NCBI GenBank assembly: GCA_012295275.1
Contig: CM022666.1
Location: forward strand, 787,501 to 851,500
Direction: 5' to 3'
Origin: Chrysomallon squamiferum
Lineage: Eukaryota > Mollusca > Gastropoda > Neomphalida > Peltospiridae
DNA: 64,000 bases
Each line of letters starts with the position of its first letter. Within the stretch, counting starts at the first letter, position 1. Positions 61,569 to 64,000 of the stretch are shown one piece after another. The position numbers were made by a program, and so were the translations under genes. The notes below the pieces were generated by a model. That model saw only the letters and a program-made list of their open reading frames with translations, had not been told where the DNA came from and did not search any database.

Positions 61569-62639
61569 GGACACAAGCCACTCTTTTTCTAATCATTAAT
61601 TTCTTCTTTTTAATGAAACCATTTCATCTTGACAAGATTTCTTTTATCTCAGATTTGTCCTCTTATACTTAATTATTATCAAAGGTTGGAGTCCAGTTAT
61701 AAATAAAACAAATACTGGAGGTATATAGTATGTACTACTATGTTGATTTGTTAACAGAAACATTTTTTAAACGATTTCATTTAAAATTATTCATCTTATG
61801 TATGGAACTTTTAGAAAATTCATTTTTATTACAAATATCAAATTTAATACTCAGTATAGTTTATTTACTAGTAACATACTGAGTTATTAGGGCATGTGTT
61901 ACAGGGGAATACAAGAAAAATTAATTCCTGTCACCATATCACTATATAATGGATATATTATGTACAGATTTTAGTCGGATATAAAATGGAAATGTTCTTG
62001 AAGCAAATTAATAAAAAAATAAATAAAAAATAAATTAATAAAAAATAAATAAAAAATAAAAAATAAAGATGCATTATTTTACATTTAAACAAATATAAGT
62101 TATGTTTTGTAATCTATCAGTATATTTTTGGATTATGAGTTTCTTGAAGTTCAACATTTTCAAAATGCAAAAAAAAAAAGAATAAATTTCATTTCTAGAT
62201 TTCCACATTTTCATACAGTTGTGCATCACGAATTTGTGCATTTTAAGATACTTTCCCACCCTCAGTCTTCTGTGAGCATTAAAGTAATTTTAAGTTTATT
62301 ATTATTAAAGTAATTACTGTAAAAAAAAAAAAAAAAATGTTTTCTAAAAAATAATAATAAATTATTTAAACTTATGAACGGGTAGTAATGTATTGTTAAA
62401 AGTAATCAGATATTTCTGTGATTAATAATATAAATCATAATATCAGTCTTATGATTCAACACTTGATTTCACAACTTACACAGTACAATTAGCTATGAAT
62501 TTCTTAATAAATTAACTTCATTTTAACTGAATTCTTAAAATACAAATAATTTTGTTTTAAATTTAAATTTAAATATTTATCTTCATGCCACAATTATTTG
62601 CATTTTAAAGAGAAAAAGGATTTTTTTTTTATAAATTCA
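60401..62639. other. AT-rich sequence between the two putative genes
   Basis: (AAT)n, (ATT)n at 61520-61565, A-rich runs near 62010-62065 and many A/T homopolymers. No open frame with support. Part may belong to a long 3' UTR of the gene ending at 63607. Confidence 0.5.
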
Positions 62640-63606
62640 TTAACTCTCTTTATTTATTCCATAATTAATAAAATTTAAATATATATATCAGAAGAACTCT
62701 TTAAATAATCTGAATATATGAAATCTACTGTATCATTATTTGATGAAGCAAAAAAAAACAGCAGTGCAATACATACACAATTTTCAATTGTTATTCTAAT
62801 TAACATTTTTCTAAAATAAAACTCTCTGTACCCATAAGAAAAAAAGGTCGATTTTTACATTTTTTAAACATGTATAAAGATATTGAAGAATTAGTCAACA
62901 CATTTTTTAAATCTTATGTCCTAAAAAGGTTTTCCGTAAACAACTAATCTATTACCCATTATTTTCTATATACTGGAGATACTAAAGTGTATATATATGT
63001 GTGTGTGTGTGTATGTGAAGAATTAATCCAAAGGTCCATTAATAAGAAATTCCTCAGAATCTTATGAGACTAGCCAAACCTTGTAACCAGTAGAATATAT
63101 CTTTAATAAATTAGTCACTATATTCATTGCTTATAAGAAAGAAACAAAAATCAAAAAAAAGAATCTGTATCCAGCTGTACTGAATCTTCAGTGAAGGACA
63201 GGAGGTGGTGGTGGAGGTAAGCATTATCACATCCTCCTACCTCCCAAACCCACCTTGTCTTTCCTCCACAAACTCGATCCAAGGACAAATGTACAAAAAA
63301 AAGAACACATATTAAAGATTTCTCACTCCAAATACAATTTCTGAAATTTTTGTGGTTGTTGTTGTTGTTGTTGTTGGTTTCATCCATCAGATAATAACCC
63401 ACAATCTGATTATCCATAAAACATAATTTGAGAAAGACCTAGTTTGTAGGTTTGTATGTTTGAGTGCTTCTCGTAGGGTCAGCTGAAGTTTGAGCAAAGC
63501 ATTCACGACAAAGTACTGATAGCTGCGCAGATAGAAAGGATTCTCCAAGATGGGCATGCTGGAGGGGGGGGAGGTCTGTCTACTCAGTCTGTGTAAACAA
63601 CTTGTT
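62640..63606 (-). other. Probable 3' UTR of the gene ending at 63607
   Basis: Sequence left of the stop codon, downstream on the minus strand. It has no continuing frame. It includes a short G-rich run (63562-63570), a (GTT)n run at about 63357-63376 and a short (GT)n at 63000-63013. Candidate AATAAA signals on the minus strand appear as TTTATT near 62650-62660, about 950 nt after the stop. An earlier cleavage site cannot be excluded because near-matches are common in AT-rich DNA. The UTR extent is inference. Confidence 0.3.
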
Positions 63607-63693
63607 TCAACATTTCCCTACTGCCTCGCACACAGCTGTTTTCTGTTCCGGGGTCAAAGCATCGAGGCAGAGCTTGAACACCTCTTCATTGCT
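63607..63693 (-). CDS. 3'-terminal coding exon (partial gene), possible HEAT/importin-type C-terminus
   Basis: On the minus strand a pyrimidine-rich tract ending TTTCTTTCAG (63694 upward) directly precedes an 87-nt frame that reads SNEEVFKLCLDALTPEQKTA and then VCEAVGKC before TGA at 63607-63609. The exon begins in phase 0 at AGC and is clearly richer in G+C than its AT-rich surroundings. Its codons (CTC, GTG, TGC, GCC-like) differ from the simple-sequence background. The peptide is an amphipathic two-helix-like segment with a TPEQK turn. This resembles the last helices of HEAT-repeat proteins such as importin-beta family members, but 28 residues are too few to name a protein. The rest of the gene lies beyond the right edge. 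The frame and splice signal are seen directly; the family is a guess. It could also be a short exon of an unrelated protein. Confidence 0.6.
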   Translation of the reverse strand, partial: SNEEVFKLCLDALTPEQKTAVCEAVGKC

Positions 63694-64000
63694 CTGAAAG
63701 AAAAAAGAGAAAACATTTATTTTTATTAACGAGGAGAATATTTTAATTGGGAGCATTTTTACAGAGATGAAAAAGTATAAAATGATGAAGTATAAATTTA
63801 AATTTTTTTAATTTAAATTCAATCAAAATTCTAAAACATTTTAAACTCAAATTTCTAAACAATCATTATTTGAAAATTATAAACCATTATTTCAAAATCC
63901 TAGACTATCATTATTCATCTAATAAATACTGGTAATTAATATATAGCAATGTCCATTCATTTATTTATATTAATTATCTTTAAGCATCTAGATTAAAATC
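63694..64000 (-). other. Intron upstream of the terminal exon
   Basis: AT-rich sequence with many TAAAT/AATTT words and no open frame. On the minus strand it supplies the polypyrimidine tract and AG acceptor for the terminal exon. The matching donor is outside the window. Confidence 0.45.

Overview
This window looks like a stretch of an AT-rich animal genome, most likely a mollusc. The organism call rests on five or more decayed copies of a tRNA-headed SINE whose body I recognise from gastropod and other molluscan genomes. The clearest copies are at about 24.15-24.47 kb and 27.57-27.79 kb. It also rests on very dense microsatellites ((CT)n, (CA)n, (AT)n, (AAT)n, (AGT)n), many long poly(A)/poly(T) runs, and almost no long open reading frames. 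No search was run, so the clade is an inference. I see nothing bacterial or viral and no intact transposon gene.

Coding content is minimal and lies at the right-hand end. A convincing 3'-terminal exon on the minus strand (63607-63693) has a good acceptor and an 87-nt open frame encoding 28 residues and a stop. Its likely 3' UTR runs leftwards. About 6.8 kb further left is the window's main CpG-rich block (about 56.24-56.83 kb). It holds a candidate minus-strand first exon (56575-56831) ending in a perfect GTAAGT donor. The simplest reading is two minus-strand genes in tandem: the end of an upstream gene at 63.6 kb, then the promoter and first exon of a second gene at 56.8 kb. The remaining 56 kb would be a very long first intron, or intergenic DNA. 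I find no further convincing exon there.

The rest is mainly repeats. Exact or near-exact minisatellites have units of 41 bp (8.4-8.8 kb), 19 bp (12.06-12.75 kb), 22 bp (25.6-25.9 kb), 21 bp with a 210-bp higher-order unit (28.3-29.65 kb), 17 bp (31.46-31.55 kb) and 30 bp (57.8-58.06 kb). Older arrays have units of about 58-61 bp (11.28-11.81 kb), about 110-135 bp, and repeatedly about 150-180 bp (13.6-14.46, 22.47-22.79, 34.2-34.45, 44.25-45.25, 46.9-48.25, 51.9-52.24 kb). Some of these units carry tRNA-like A-box sequence.

Between the repeats are islands of complex, more GC-balanced sequence with recognisable transcription-factor-like words: 2.15-2.46, 6.43-6.78, 24.72-25.08, 27.0-27.25, 29.66-29.87, 32.58-32.83, 33.40-33.78, 48.78-49.05 and 50.93-51.30 kb. 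They are candidate conserved non-coding or regulatory elements, as expected in the long intron of a regulated gene. Two G-quadruplex motifs (20.77 and 44.14 kb) and a CTCF-like site (26.44 kb) stand out. Coordinates of diverged repeats are approximate.
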